From Prevotella sp. (GTDB taxonomy: Bacteria; Bacteroidota; Bacteroidia; Bacteroidales; Bacteroidaceae): DNA of 58,742 nucleotides. Shown here piece by piece: positions 17,662 to 28,155 of the stretch (position 1 is its first letter; every line of letters begins with the position of its first letter). Under the pieces are notes generated by a model, which worked only from the letters and a program-made list of their open reading frames with translations, did no database searches and was not told the origin of the DNA. The stretch is from positions 1 to 58,742 of the forward strand of contig JAFUFD010000071.1 in the NCBI GenBank assembly GCA_017470055.1, written 5' to 3'. The translations under genes and the position numbers were made by a program.

Positions 17662-18055
17662 GGAAGAAGATAGGCGGATACTCGTCGAATTGGAGTTGGA
17701 GAAAGCCGACAAGACCTTCAAGCAAGTAGCGGTCTTGCAGCGTGAGGGATATTGGGACACGATGGCTAATCGTCTCTATTATTCGCTGTTCCATGCTGTC
17801 AGTGCATTGTTGATTAACGACCAGCGTGAGGTGGGGTCACATAAAGGTGCTGCCATCCGTTTTCATCAGTATTATGTGAAAACGGGGCTTTTTAGCGAGG
17901 AAGAAGGCTCTTTCTATTCTCAAATGGAGACCTTGCGTGAAAAGTCAGACTACAATTGCTTCTTCAATGTCACAGAAGTGGATATTGCCTTAAAGGTTGC
18001 TCCTGCTTCATCATTCATTGAAAAAGTTAAGCGATACATTGCGGATAATAAATAG
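17651..18055 (+). CDS. HEPN domain protein (putative toxin)
   Basis: 134 residues, all-helical. The HEPN core motif NRLYYSLFHAVSALL is at about 37-51. A second conserved patch is LREKSDYNCFF near residue 97; here the classical R(x4-6)H ribonuclease motif is not obvious, because a Tyr/Asn follows the Arg rather than His. It may therefore be a substrate-binding HEPN of the MNT system rather than an active RNase. Paired by an 11-base overlap with the MNT gene. No terminator is apparent downstream. Confidence 0.85.
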   Translation: MSLKEEDRRILVELELEKADKTFKQVAVLQREGYWDTMANRLYYSLFHAVSALLINDQREVGSHKGAAIRFHQYYVKTGLFSEEEGSFYSQMETLREKSDYNCFFNVTEVDIALKVAPASSFIEKVKRYIADNK

Positions 18056-18138
18056 TGTTGTACCAAAGTAAGACGAAGTGGATGGAAACAACATTAGTCT
18101 TCTTCACAATACTCTAAAATCCCATATCGCCACCTCCT

Positions 18139-18288
18139 TTATTCATTAATATAGTTCTTGGTCGACATGTCGTAATAGAGTGCTTCTAACTCCTGAAGGG
18201 TGAGGTTCTCCACGGAATGCTCGATGACGCGTATCAGTTCCTCACGCCGATAGTTGTCCGACTGTCCGAATCTGTCTGTGTATGCCAT
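18139..18288 (-). CDS. Small acidic hypothetical protein (49 residues)
   Basis: An ATG at 18288 opens a 49-codon frame ending in TAA at 18139-18141. The product starts MAYTDRFGQSDNYRREEL and ends STKNYINE, with a predicted amphipathic helix in the middle (ENLTLQELEALYYDM). On the minus strand a TATTTTTG box (18317-18324) lies about 30 bases upstream, although its -33 partner is weak. Codon use (GAG, CTC, ATC endings) resembles neighbours. I do not recognise the protein. It fills the otherwise empty 450-base gap between the HEPN gene and tig. Confidence 0.5.
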   Translation of the reverse strand: MAYTDRFGQSDNYRREELIRVIEHSVENLTLQELEALYYDMSTKNYINE

Positions 18289-18342
18289 AGTCACAATGTA
18301 TCTTAAAAGTTTGGTGCAAAAATAATAAAAAATATTGATTTA

Positions 18343-18374
18343 TTTGGTTTTTCCTTCACTTATTCGTACCTTTG
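18343..18374 (+). promoter_or_regulatory. tig distal promoter P1
   Basis: TTTG at 18343-18346, 20 bases, TACCTTTG at 18367-18374. The stretch CACTTATTCGTACCTTTG at this site recurs exactly upstream of purB (about 40069-40086). Confidence 0.65.
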
Positions 18375-18405
18375 ACTTAAAGGTCGAAGATAGGCTGCAT
18401 CTCGG

Positions 18406-18441
18406 AAAAACAAAAGAAAAGTTGGTTTTCTTTTGGTTTTT
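18406..18441 (+). promoter_or_regulatory. Long A/T inverted repeat between tig promoters
   Basis: AAAAACAAAAGAAAA (18406-18420) pairs with TTTTCTTTT-G-(G)-TTTTT (18426-18441): 15 pairs with one bulged G and a five-base loop GTTGG. The right arm contains the -33 TTTG of P2, so transcripts from P1 would carry this hairpin. It could attenuate P1 or be an operator. Confidence 0.5.
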
Positions 18442-18463
18442 CGCTCGATTTGCACTATCTTTG
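18432..18463 (+). promoter_or_regulatory. tig proximal promoter P2
   Basis: TTTG at 18432-18435, 20 bases, TATCTTTG at 18456-18463; ATG at 18509. Confidence 0.7.
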
Positions 18464-18508
18464 CACGCTCAAAACAGAAAATATAAATATAAATAAGGTA
18501 TAAGAAAG

Positions 18509-19873
18509 ATGAATATTTCATTTGAGGCTCCTGACAAGATTAATGGTTTGATGACCATTACTCTGGAGAAAGACGACTATCAGGGAGAGGTCGAGAAGAC
18601 CTTGAAAGACTATCGTAAGCGTGCTAACGTTCCTGGCTTCCGCCCCGGCATGACGCCAATGGGTCTGATCAAGCGCCAGTATGGGACAGCCGTGAAGGTG
18701 GACGTGGTGAACAAGATGCTGGGTGAGAAACTCTATGAGTATGTTCGTGAGAACAACATCCAGATGCTGGGTGAGCCCCTGCCAAGTGACCAGCAGGAGG
18801 CATTGAACTTCGAGGGCGACGATGCGCTGACTTTCAAGTTCGACATCGCTGTGGCTCCTGAGTTCAAGGCTGCGCTGAGTGGTAAGGATAAGATCGACTA
18901 CTATAACATCACTGTTGACGATAAACTCATCGACCAGCAGGTGGAGATGTACCAGCAGCGTGCAGGACAGTACGAGAAGGCTGAGCAGTTTGACCCAGAG
19001 CAGCGTGACATGCTGAAGGGCGACCTGCGTGAGTTGGACGAGAAGGGTAATGTGAAAGAGGGTGGCATCACCGTTGCCGACGCAGTGCTGATGCCCCAGT
19101 ATATGAAGGTGGACGACCAGAAGAAACTCTTCGATGGCGCTAAGTTGGGCGACATCATCACCTGGAATCCCCGCAAGGCATATCCTGAGAGCGACGTGGA
19201 GGTGTCTTCCCTGCTGAAGATCCAGAAAGAGGACGTGAAGGACCACGAGGGCGACTTCACCTATCAGATCACAGAGATCAGCCGCTTCGTGAAGGCAGAG
19301 GTGAATCAAACGTTGTTCGACCAGACCTTCGGCGAGGGCACTGTGAAGGATGAGAAGGAGTTCCGCCAGAAGATCGCAGACCAGATCAGTCAGCAGTTCA
19401 AGGCAGACAGCGACTATAAGTTCCTGCTCGATGTCCGCAAGCACATGGAGAAGAAGGTGGGCAAACTGGAGTTCCCAGAGGCTATCCTGAAGCGTGTGAT
19501 GCTGAACAATAACAAGGACAAGGGTGCCGACTTCGTGGAGAAGAACTTCGAGGCAAGTATCAAGGAACTCGGTTGGCACCTGATCAAGGAGCAACTCGTC
19601 GCCGCCCAGGGTATCAAGGTGGAGGATGCCGACCTGAAGAATGTCGCCAAGGAGGCTGCCCGTGCCCAGTTCGCCCAGTATGGTATGTCGAACGTACCCG
19701 ATGAGTATCTGGAGAACTACGCCACGGAGATGCTGAAGAAGCGTGAGAACGTGGACGGACTCGTTGACCGTGCCGTTGACGTGAAGTTGACAGAGGCACT
19801 CAAGGGTGTTGTCAAACTCAATGAGCAGAGCATTTCCTTAGAGGACTTCCAGAAGATGTTACAAGAAAAATAA
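18509..19873 (+). CDS. tig: Trigger factor
   Basis: 454 residues. Ribosome-associated chaperone and peptidyl-prolyl isomerase at the nascent-chain exit. The N-terminal ribosome-binding signature is present in divergent form (YRKRANVPGFRPGMTP at about 34-49, versus the usual GFRxGKxP), followed by a middle domain and a long helical C-terminal domain. The FKBP-like middle part is diverged, as is common in Bacteroidetes. It heads the tig-clpP-clpX order found in many bacteria; clpP has its own promoter 120 bases on. Confidence 0.93.
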   Translation: MNISFEAPDKINGLMTITLEKDDYQGEVEKTLKDYRKRANVPGFRPGMTPMGLIKRQYGTAVKVDVVNKMLGEKLYEYVRENNIQMLGEPLPSDQQEALNFEGDDALTFKFDIAVAPEFKAALSGKDKIDYYNITVDDKLIDQQVEMYQQRAGQYEKAEQFDPEQRDMLKGDLRELDEKGNVKEGGITVADAVLMPQYMKVDDQKKLFDGAKLGDIITWNPRKAYPESDVEVSSLLKIQKEDVKDHEGDFTYQITEISRFVKAEVNQTLFDQTFGEGTVKDEKEFRQKIADQISQQFKADSDYKFLLDVRKHMEKKVGKLEFPEAILKRVMLNNNKDKGADFVEKNFEASIKELGWHLIKEQLVAAQGIKVEDADLKNVAKEAARAQFAQYGMSNVPDEYLENYATEMLKKRENVDGLVDRAVDVKLTEALKGVVKLNEQSISLEDFQKMLQEK

Positions 19874-19909
19874 GTTTTTTTAAGAAAAAAAACAGTATTA
19901 TCTTTCGGG

Positions 19910-19965
19910 GTTACCAACTTTTTTCGTAATTTTGTATCTACAATATGCGGAAAAGAGTTGGTAAC
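19910..19965 (+). promoter_or_regulatory. clpP promoter flanked by inverted repeat
   Basis: The -7 box TAATTTTG lies at 19927-19934. It is bracketed by GTTACCAACT (19910-19919) and its exact complement AGTTGGTAAC (19956-19965), extended inward by TTT/AAA with one mismatch. Such symmetry around a promoter fits a repressor operator or a transcript-start hairpin. Confidence 0.55.
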
Positions 19966-19993
19966 TCTCTTTTTTGCTAAATCGAAAAAAGAA

Positions 19994-20662
19994 ATGATGA
20001 ACAACGATTTTAGAAAATATGCTACCAAGCATTTAGGTATTAACGGCCTCGTACTCGACGAGGTGATGAGTGCACAGGCACAGTATCTGAACCCCTATAT
20101 CCTGGAGGAGCGCCAGTTGAACGTGACCCAGATGGACGTGTTCTCTCGTCTGATGATGGACCGCATCATCTTCCTGGGCACACAGATTGACGACTATACG
20201 GCGAACACCCTGCAGGCGCAGTTGCTGTATCTCGACTCTGTGGACTCAGGTAAGGACATCTCTATCTACCTCAACTCCCCTGGCGGAAGTGTGACGGCAG
20301 GTCTCGGCATCTACGACACCATGCAGTTTATCTCCTCTGATGTCGCCACCATCTGTACGGGTATGGCAGCGTCGATGGCGGCAGTCCTGCTGGTGGCTGG
20401 TAAGGAGGGCAAGCGTTCCGCACTGCCCCACAGCCGTGTGATGATCCACCAGCCATTGGGCGGGGTGCAGGGTCAGGCATCCGATATCGAGATTGAGGCG
20501 AAGGAGATCATGAAGTTCAAGAAGGAACTCTATACCATTATCTCTGAGCACTCGCATACCCCATACGACAAGGTGTGGAACGACTCTGACCGTAACTACT
20601 GGATGACGGCAGAGGAGGCAAAGGAGTATGGTATGATTGATCAGGTTTTGGTGAAGAAGTAA
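19994..20662 (+). CDS. clpP: ATP-dependent Clp protease proteolytic subunit
   Basis: 222 residues from ATG 19994 (a second ATG follows at 19997); an in-frame GTG start at 19958 lies in the promoter-flanking repeat. Catalytic triad: Ser127 in GMAASMA, His152 in VMIHQPLGG, Asp199 in DSDRNYWM. The N-terminus is about 25 residues longer than E. coli ClpP, normal for the phylum. It forms the barrel protease with ClpX, whose start codon overlaps this stop codon by one base. Confidence 0.97.
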   Translation: MMNNDFRKYATKHLGINGLVLDEVMSAQAQYLNPYILEERQLNVTQMDVFSRLMMDRIIFLGTQIDDYTANTLQAQLLYLDSVDSGKDISIYLNSPGGSVTAGLGIYDTMQFISSDVATICTGMAASMAAVLLVAGKEGKRSALPHSRVMIHQPLGGVQGQASDIEIEAKEIMKFKKELYTIISEHSHTPYDKVWNDSDRNYWMTAEEAKEYGMIDQVLVKK

Positions 20663-21879
20663 TGAAGAAGATATGTAGTTTCTGCGGTCGCTCTGACAAA
20701 GAGGTTAAACTGCTGATAACGGGTATCAACGGCAATATCTGTGAAGATTGTGCTACTCAGGCGTATGAGATAGCCAAGGCAAACGGCTATGGTCCTGAGG
20801 CGAAGAAGAGTGCGCCAGAGCATCTTGACTTGAAAAAGGTGCCCAAGCCCAAGGAGATCAAGGACTACCTCGACCAGTATGTCATCGGACAGGATGAGGC
20901 GAAGCGTTTCCTCTCTGTCGCCGTCTATAACCACTATAAGCGTTTGCAGCAGCCCGTTGACGAGAACGGCGTGGAGATCGAGAAGAGCAATATCATCATG
21001 GTGGGCTCGACGGGAACAGGTAAGACACTGCTTGCCCGTACCATCGCCAAACTGCTCGACGTGCCTTTTACCATTGTTGATGCGACAGTATTCACAGAGG
21101 CGGGCTATGTCGGTGAGGACGTGGAGAGTATCCTCTCCCGCCTGTTGCAGGTCGCAGACTATAAATTGGAGGCAGCCCAGCGTGGTATCGTCTTTATCGA
21201 TGAGATCGACAAGATAGCCCGTAAGAGCGACAACCCCAGTATCACTCGTGACGTGAGTGGTGAGGGTGTGCAGCAGGGACTGCTGAAACTGCTGGAAGGA
21301 ACCATCGTCAACGTGCCTCCGCAGGGAGGTCGTAAGCACCCAGACCAGGAGTATATCCATGTGGACACCAGGAATATCCTGTTTATCTGTGGTGGCGCCT
21401 TCGATGGCATCGAGCGTAAGATTGCCCAGCGTCTGAATACCCACGTGGTGGGTTATAACTCCGTGCAGAATGTGCGTAAGATAGATAAGGGCGACTTGAT
21501 GAAATACGTGTTGCCGCAGGACTTGAAGTCGTTCGGACTGATACCGGAGATTATTGGCCGTCTGCCTGTGCTGACCTATCTTAACCCACTTGACCGTGAG
21601 GCGTTGGAGAGAATCCTGGTGGAGCCAAAGAACTCTATCGTCAAGCAATACGAGAAACTGTTCGAGATGGATGGGATAAAATTGACGTTCACGCCAGAGG
21701 CGTTGCGACTCATTGTCGATAAGGCGGTGGAGTATAAACTTGGTGCCCGCGGACTCCGTTCTATCGTGGAGAGCATCATGATGGACGCGATGTTTGAGGT
21801 GCCCTCGAAACGAACTAAATCCTTTGAGGTGACAGCAGAGTATGCCCAACAGCAACTCGACAAGTCACACTTGCAATAA
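20662..21879 (+). CDS. clpX: ATP-dependent Clp protease ATPase subunit ClpX
   Basis: 405 residues. The N-terminal zinc-binding domain carries Cys5, Cys8, Cys27 and Cys30. Walker A is GSTGTGKT (115-122), Walker B is IVFIDEIDK, and the pore loop is in the GYVGEDV region. It unfolds tagged proteins for ClpP. Translationally coupled to clpP (one-base overlap), with recQ starting 12 bases later. Confidence 0.98.
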   Translation: MKKICSFCGRSDKEVKLLITGINGNICEDCATQAYEIAKANGYGPEAKKSAPEHLDLKKVPKPKEIKDYLDQYVIGQDEAKRFLSVAVYNHYKRLQQPVDENGVEIEKSNIIMVGSTGTGKTLLARTIAKLLDVPFTIVDATVFTEAGYVGEDVESILSRLLQVADYKLEAAQRGIVFIDEIDKIARKSDNPSITRDVSGEGVQQGLLKLLEGTIVNVPPQGGRKHPDQEYIHVDTRNILFICGGAFDGIERKIAQRLNTHVVGYNSVQNVRKIDKGDLMKYVLPQDLKSFGLIPEIIGRLPVLTYLNPLDREALERILVEPKNSIVKQYEKLFEMDGIKLTFTPEALRLIVDKAVEYKLGARGLRSIVESIMMDAMFEVPSKRTKSFEVTAEYAQQQLDKSHLQ

Positions 21880-21891
21880 CAGAAAAAGCCT

Positions 21892-24075
21892 ATGCCAAAA
21901 ACAAAAGTGAATCTGACAGAAGCCCTGAAGAAATATTTCGGTTTCGACAAGTTCAAAGGGGATCAGGAAGCCATCGTGCAGAACGTGCTTGATGGCAAGA
22001 ACACCTTTGTGCTGATGCCTACAGGTGGCGGAAAGTCACTCTGCTATCAGTTGCCCTCACTGCTGATGGACGGAACGGCGATTGTCATCTCCCCACTCAT
22101 AGCACTGATGAAGAATCAGGTTGACGTGATCAGTGCTATGAGTGAGGAGGGGACAGCCCACTACCTGAACTCATCGCTGAATAAATCGGCGATAGACCAG
22201 GTGAAAGCAGATGTCAAAGAAGGTCGTACCAAACTGCTCTATGTCGCCCCTGAGTCGTTGACGAAGGAGGATAACGTGGAGTTCCTGAAGCAGGCAAAGA
22301 TATCTTTCTATGCCATTGATGAGGCTCACTGTATCTCGGAATGGGGTCATGACTTCCGACCGGAATACCGCCGTATCCGTCCGATTATCAACGAGATAGG
22401 CGATGCGCCGATTATCGCGCTGACAGCGACGGCGACAGACAAGGTCCGTACGGATATCAAGAAGAACCTGGGTATTGTGGATGCGGACGAGTTCAAGAGT
22501 TCCTTCAACCGCCCGAACCTCTATTACGAGGTGCGCCCCAAGACCAAGGATGTCGATAAGGATATCATCAAGTTCATCAAGCAGCATCCGGGGAAAAGCG
22601 GTATCATCTATTGCCTCTCCCGTAAGAAGGTGGAGGAACTTGCAGAGATCCTGCGTGCCAATGATATCAAGGCACAGGCGTATCATGCGGGACTGGACTC
22701 GGCACTGCGCTCCCAGACACAGGATGACTTCCTGATGGAGAAGATAGATGTCATCGTGGCGACGATAGCCTTTGGTATGGGTATCGACAAGCCTGACGTG
22801 CGTTTCGTCATCCATTATGACATTCCCAAGTCGCTGGAAGGCTACTACCAGGAGACAGGACGTGCTGGTCGTGATGGGGGCGAGGGACTGTGTGTCACCT
22901 TCTATTCAAATAAGGACTTGCAGAAACTCGATAAGTTTATGGAGGGCAAACCTGTCGCAGAGCAGGATATCGGCAGACAGTTGCTGCAAGAGACTGCTGC
23001 CTACGCCGAGACCTCTGTATGCCGTCGAAAGATGCTGTTGCACTATTTCGGAGAGGTGTATGAGCAAGACAACTGTCATAACTGCGACAACTGCCTGCAT
23101 CCGAAGACGAAGATCGAGGCGAAGGAACAGTTGGAGATAGTCCTCAATACCGTGATAGCCGTCAAGGAGAATTTCCGCTCCGACTATGTGATAGACTTCA
23201 TCATGGGTCGTGAGACGGATGAGATCGTGGCGCATAAGCATCAGGAACTGGAACTCTTCGGGGCAGGTGAGGATGACGACGAGAAACTGTGGAACCCTGT
23301 TATCCGGCAGGCCTTGATAGCAGGTTACCTGAAGAAAGACGTGGAGAACTACGGTCTGTTGAAGATTACCTCCGCAGGAAAGAAATTCCTCAAGAAACCA
23401 GAGTCGTTCCTGATTGTGGAGGACAAGGAGTTCAACGAGGACTATGACGGCTCTCCCGATCAGGAGGGAGGTACCAGTGCGCTGGATCCGACATTGAACG
23501 CGATGCTGAAGGACTTGCGGAAGAAGGTGTCGAAGCAGATGAACCGTCCGCCTTACGTCATCTTCCAAGATGTGTCGTTGGAGCAGATGGCGACCGACTA
23601 CCCCGTCAACCTCGAGGAGTTGAAGAATATCCAGGGAGTAGGAGAGGGAAAGGTGAGACAACCCTACGCCAAAGAGTTCGTCGACTTGATCAAGCGCTAT
23701 TGCGAGGAGAACGATATTACCCGTCAGGCAGACCTCCGTGTGCGTACTGTCGCCAAGAAATCGATGCTGAAAGTGAAGATTATCCAAGGCATCGACCGTC
23801 AGGTGGCTCTCGATGATATCGCCAATGCGCAGGGACTGGAGTTTGAGGAGTTGCTCGACGAGGTGGAGGCTATCGTCTATAGTGGTACCAAACTGAATAT
23901 CGACTATTTCCTCGATGAGGTGATGGACGAGGACCATCTGGATGATATCTACGACTATTTTGCGGAGAGCGATACAGATTCCTTGGAGGCGGCTATTGAG
24001 GAACTGGGCGATGAGTGCTCGGAGGACGAGATTCGTCTGGTACGAATCAAGTTTATCTCGGAAATGGCAAACTAA
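21892..24075 (+). CDS. recQ: ATP-dependent DNA helicase RecQ
   Basis: 727 residues, longer than E. coli RecQ (about 610). Helicase motifs: Walker A MPTGGGKSLCYQLP near residue 45, DEAHCISEWGHDFRPEY, and the QETGRAGRDG motif VI. The RQC zinc site shows C(x16-18)CxxCxxC in CRRKMLL...DNCHNCDNC. An HRDC domain is near 540-610 (VSLEQMATDYPVNLEELKNIQGVGEGK). A further about 110-residue acidic helical C-terminal extension follows, a form common among Bacteroidetes RecQ. Starts 12 bases after clpX and is probably cotranscribed. Confidence 0.96.
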   Translation: MPKTKVNLTEALKKYFGFDKFKGDQEAIVQNVLDGKNTFVLMPTGGGKSLCYQLPSLLMDGTAIVISPLIALMKNQVDVISAMSEEGTAHYLNSSLNKSAIDQVKADVKEGRTKLLYVAPESLTKEDNVEFLKQAKISFYAIDEAHCISEWGHDFRPEYRRIRPIINEIGDAPIIALTATATDKVRTDIKKNLGIVDADEFKSSFNRPNLYYEVRPKTKDVDKDIIKFIKQHPGKSGIIYCLSRKKVEELAEILRANDIKAQAYHAGLDSALRSQTQDDFLMEKIDVIVATIAFGMGIDKPDVRFVIHYDIPKSLEGYYQETGRAGRDGGEGLCVTFYSNKDLQKLDKFMEGKPVAEQDIGRQLLQETAAYAETSVCRRKMLLHYFGEVYEQDNCHNCDNCLHPKTKIEAKEQLEIVLNTVIAVKENFRSDYVIDFIMGRETDEIVAHKHQELELFGAGEDDDEKLWNPVIRQALIAGYLKKDVENYGLLKITSAGKKFLKKPESFLIVEDKEFNEDYDGSPDQEGGTSALDPTLNAMLKDLRKKVSKQMNRPPYVIFQDVSLEQMATDYPVNLEELKNIQGVGEGKVRQPYAKEFVDLIKRYCEENDITRQADLRVRTVAKKSMLKVKIIQGIDRQVALDDIANAQGLEFEELLDEVEAIVYSGTKLNIDYFLDEVMDEDHLDDIYDYFAESDTDSLEAAIEELGDECSEDEIRLVRIKFISEMAN

Positions 24076-24114
24076 AGGCTTCACGTTAAATCGTATTAAT
24101 AATAAGGTGAAACG

Positions 24115-24145
24115 CTTGCTATGTCGGAAAAAATGAGTAATTTTG
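24115..24145 (+). promoter_or_regulatory. guaB operon promoter
   Basis: CTTG at 24115-24118, 19 bases, TAATTTTG at 24138-24145; guaB ATG at 24175. Confidence 0.65.
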
Positions 24146-24162
24146 CACGCAATAAAATTTAA

Positions 24163-25656
<1,494 letters not shown>

Positions 25657-25657
25657 G

Positions 25658-26782
25658 ATGAAGTCACGACTATTGCTCGTCTTCATGATGCTTGTGCCGA
25701 TGATGGCACAGGCAGCGGATGATCCGATACTGTTTACTGTTGGCGATATGCCAGTGACACGTTCGGAGTTTGAGCGGTCGTATTTGAAGAATATCAACAC
25801 GAATCAGGTGAGTCGCCAGTCTGTGGCAGACTATCTGGAGTCGTATATCGTCTATAAATTGAAGGTGAAGACGGCTCTTGATGCTCGTATTGATGCGACG
25901 GCATCCTTTAAGGAGGCGTATGCGCAATGTCTGTCAGAGCAGGAGACACCTGTCGTGTCGTCTGGTCACACTGTCCCTGCTCTTGATGTTTATGACGAAT
26001 ATGAGGTGTTGAGACGGAAGGCGGGGTATGGTGGGCTCATCTGTCCTGCCCAGATTTTCATCCAGGTGCCACAGAAGGCGAGCGTTAATGAGCAGCGACA
26101 GGCTCAGCAGCGCATAGAGTCTATCTATCGGGAATTGCAGCAAGGAGCGGATTTCGCCCAGTTGGCTTGTCAGTATTCTCAGGATAAGGCATCCTCCTCC
26201 AAAGGTGGTGAGATGGGATGGTATGCTCGTGGACAGATGCTCAAGGAGATAGAGGATGTGGTGTTTGCCTTGGAGAAAGGGGAGATGAGTCGTCCCTTCC
26301 TCTCAACAATAGGTTATCACATCTTTTTGATGACTGACAGGAAAGCGGTGGAGGGCTATGACGCTGTCAGGGATGAACTCTCTGCCGAGAAAGCGCAACG
26401 GCTCATCCATCAGCAAGTAACCACTAACCGTTTGTCAGGGGAGGTGATCGCACAAGTCTCCACGATGGCTGAGACATCTCAGATGCCAGAGGACGGCTTG
26501 CAGAGAGAGTATTATGAGGGACTGCTCCTCTATGAGTTAAGTAAGCAGTCTGTGGGCAGACATGCGGCGGAAGACGAGGAGGCGCTGAAATACTATTTCA
26601 AGAAGAACAAGAAGAAATACAGGCGGAATGGCTTTAAGCCAAAGGACTATACGGAAGTTCGGGAACTTGTAGTCAGCGATTTGCAGGAAGAGATGGATAA
26701 GCACTGGATTGCCGATCTGCGGAGCCGATATCCAGTGAATGTGAATAAGAAAGTATTAAAGACAGTAAATAATCACCGATAA
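25658..26782 (+). CDS. Exported parvulin-type peptidyl-prolyl isomerase
   Basis: 374 residues from the ATG at 25658, two bases after guaB; an in-frame ATG further upstream lies inside guaB. Signal peptide 1-21 ends at AQA-A. One PpiC (rotamase) domain occupies about 120-225, with ICPAQIFIQVP and GGEMGWYARGQM. The helical region around it resembles SurA N- and C-terminal chaperone segments. It is followed after two bases by a second SurA-like gene. Probably a periplasmic chaperone for outer-membrane proteins; the client is unknown. Confidence 0.88.
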   Translation: MKSRLLLVFMMLVPMMAQAADDPILFTVGDMPVTRSEFERSYLKNINTNQVSRQSVADYLESYIVYKLKVKTALDARIDATASFKEAYAQCLSEQETPVVSSGHTVPALDVYDEYEVLRRKAGYGGLICPAQIFIQVPQKASVNEQRQAQQRIESIYRELQQGADFAQLACQYSQDKASSSKGGEMGWYARGQMLKEIEDVVFALEKGEMSRPFLSTIGYHIFLMTDRKAVEGYDAVRDELSAEKAQRLIHQQVTTNRLSGEVIAQVSTMAETSQMPEDGLQREYYEGLLLYELSKQSVGRHAAEDEEALKYYFKKNKKKYRRNGFKPKDYTEVRELVVSDLQEEMDKHWIADLRSRYPVNVNKKVLKTVNNHR

Positions 26783-26784
26783 GA

Positions 26785-28155
26785 ATGAAGATACGTAGCA
26801 TTATAGCAGTCGTCTCATGGCTGGTGGTCCTGCCGATGCAGGCTAAGACAGCCAATGACAGTATACAGAGTATTGTCGACGAGGTTATCTGGGTAGTTGG
26901 CGATGAGGCTATCCTGAAGTCTGACGTGGAGGCCATGCGTCTGCAAGGTCAACAGGAGGGTATTCGATGGAATGGCGATCCCGACTGTGCCATTCCTGAG
27001 CAAATCGCTGTCCAGAAACTCTATCTGCATCAGGCAGCCATCGATAGTATCGAGGTGACGGAGGCTGAGATATCCCAAGGCATTGAGCAGCAGATAGAGT
27101 ATATGGTTTCTGTTATCGGCTCTCGTGAGAAACTGGAGGAGTACCATAAGAAGACAATGACGCAGATTCGCGCGGAACTCCGTGACTCTTATCGTGACCG
27201 CCAGATGATTCAGGAGATGCAACGTCAGTTGGTGAAGGACATCACAGTGACTCCTGCTGATGTCCGCAGGTATTTCGCCAATCTGCCGCAAGACAGTATT
27301 CCTTTCGTACCCACTGAGGTGGAGGTGCAGATTATCGCCCAGACACCCCGTATCGACCTGGAGGAGATTAACCGTGTGAAAGAGGAACTGCGTGACTATA
27401 CCGATCGTGTGAACAGAGGAGAGACATCCTTCCAGACACTGGCTCGTATGTACTCTGAGGATCCTGGTACGGCACGTCGTGGTGGTGAGTTAGGCTATAC
27501 AGGTCGTGGAACGCTCGACCAGGCTTTTGCCAACGTCGCCTTTAACTTGACCGATCCCAAGAAGATATCCAAGATCGTGGAGTCTGAGTTCGGATTCCAT
27601 ATCATCCAGTTGATTGACAAGCGCGGTGATAAGGTGAATGTGCGCCATATCCTCCGCAAACCAGTGGTCAGTCAGGAGGCTATCGATAAGTCGCTGGCTC
27701 GTCTGGACTCTATCCGTGCGGATATCGTGGAAGGTAAGTTCTCTTTTGAGGTAGGTGCCACCATGATTTCCGATGATAAGGATACACGTAATAACAACGG
27801 GCTGATGGCGAATGTGACACAGAACGGACGAACTTCCAGGTTCCAGTTGCAAGACCTGCCCTCTGAGGTGGCTCGTGCGGTGGATAATCTGAAAGTTGGT
27901 GAGATCTCTGCTCCCTTCCAGATGATTAACGATCGTGGCAAGACGGTATGTGTCATCGCTAAGTTGAAGAGTCGTACGGAAGGTCATAAGGCAACGATCA
28001 CGGAGGATTTCCAGGTGATGAAGGATGTCGTACTGGAGAAACGCCGTCAGGAGAAACTGCATGAGTGGGTGGTTGGTAAGATTAAGTCGACCTACATTCG
28101 TGTCAACGACCGTTATAAGGATTGTCAATTTGAATATCAGGGTTGGATTAAATGA
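26785..28155 (+). CDS. surA: SurA-like periplasmic peptidyl-prolyl isomerase
   Basis: 456 residues with a cleavable signal peptide (1-20). The SurA N-terminal domain (SIVDEVIWVVGDEAILKSD, about 28-165) is followed by two parvulin domains: about 170-275 (YSEDPGTARRGGELGYTGRG) and about 280-385 (VNVRHILRKPVV). A C-terminal helix rejoins the chaperone core. SurA escorts beta-barrel proteins such as LptD to the outer membrane. The start is two bases after the first PPIase and the stop overlaps the OstA-like gene by four bases. Confidence 0.92.
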   Translation: MKIRSIIAVVSWLVVLPMQAKTANDSIQSIVDEVIWVVGDEAILKSDVEAMRLQGQQEGIRWNGDPDCAIPEQIAVQKLYLHQAAIDSIEVTEAEISQGIEQQIEYMVSVIGSREKLEEYHKKTMTQIRAELRDSYRDRQMIQEMQRQLVKDITVTPADVRRYFANLPQDSIPFVPTEVEVQIIAQTPRIDLEEINRVKEELRDYTDRVNRGETSFQTLARMYSEDPGTARRGGELGYTGRGTLDQAFANVAFNLTDPKKISKIVESEFGFHIIQLIDKRGDKVNVRHILRKPVVSQEAIDKSLARLDSIRADIVEGKFSFEVGATMISDDKDTRNNNGLMANVTQNGRTSRFQLQDLPSEVARAVDNLKVGEISAPFQMINDRGKTVCVIAKLKSRTEGHKATITEDFQVMKDVVLEKRRQEKLHEWVVGKIKSTYIRVNDRYKDCQFEYQGWIK

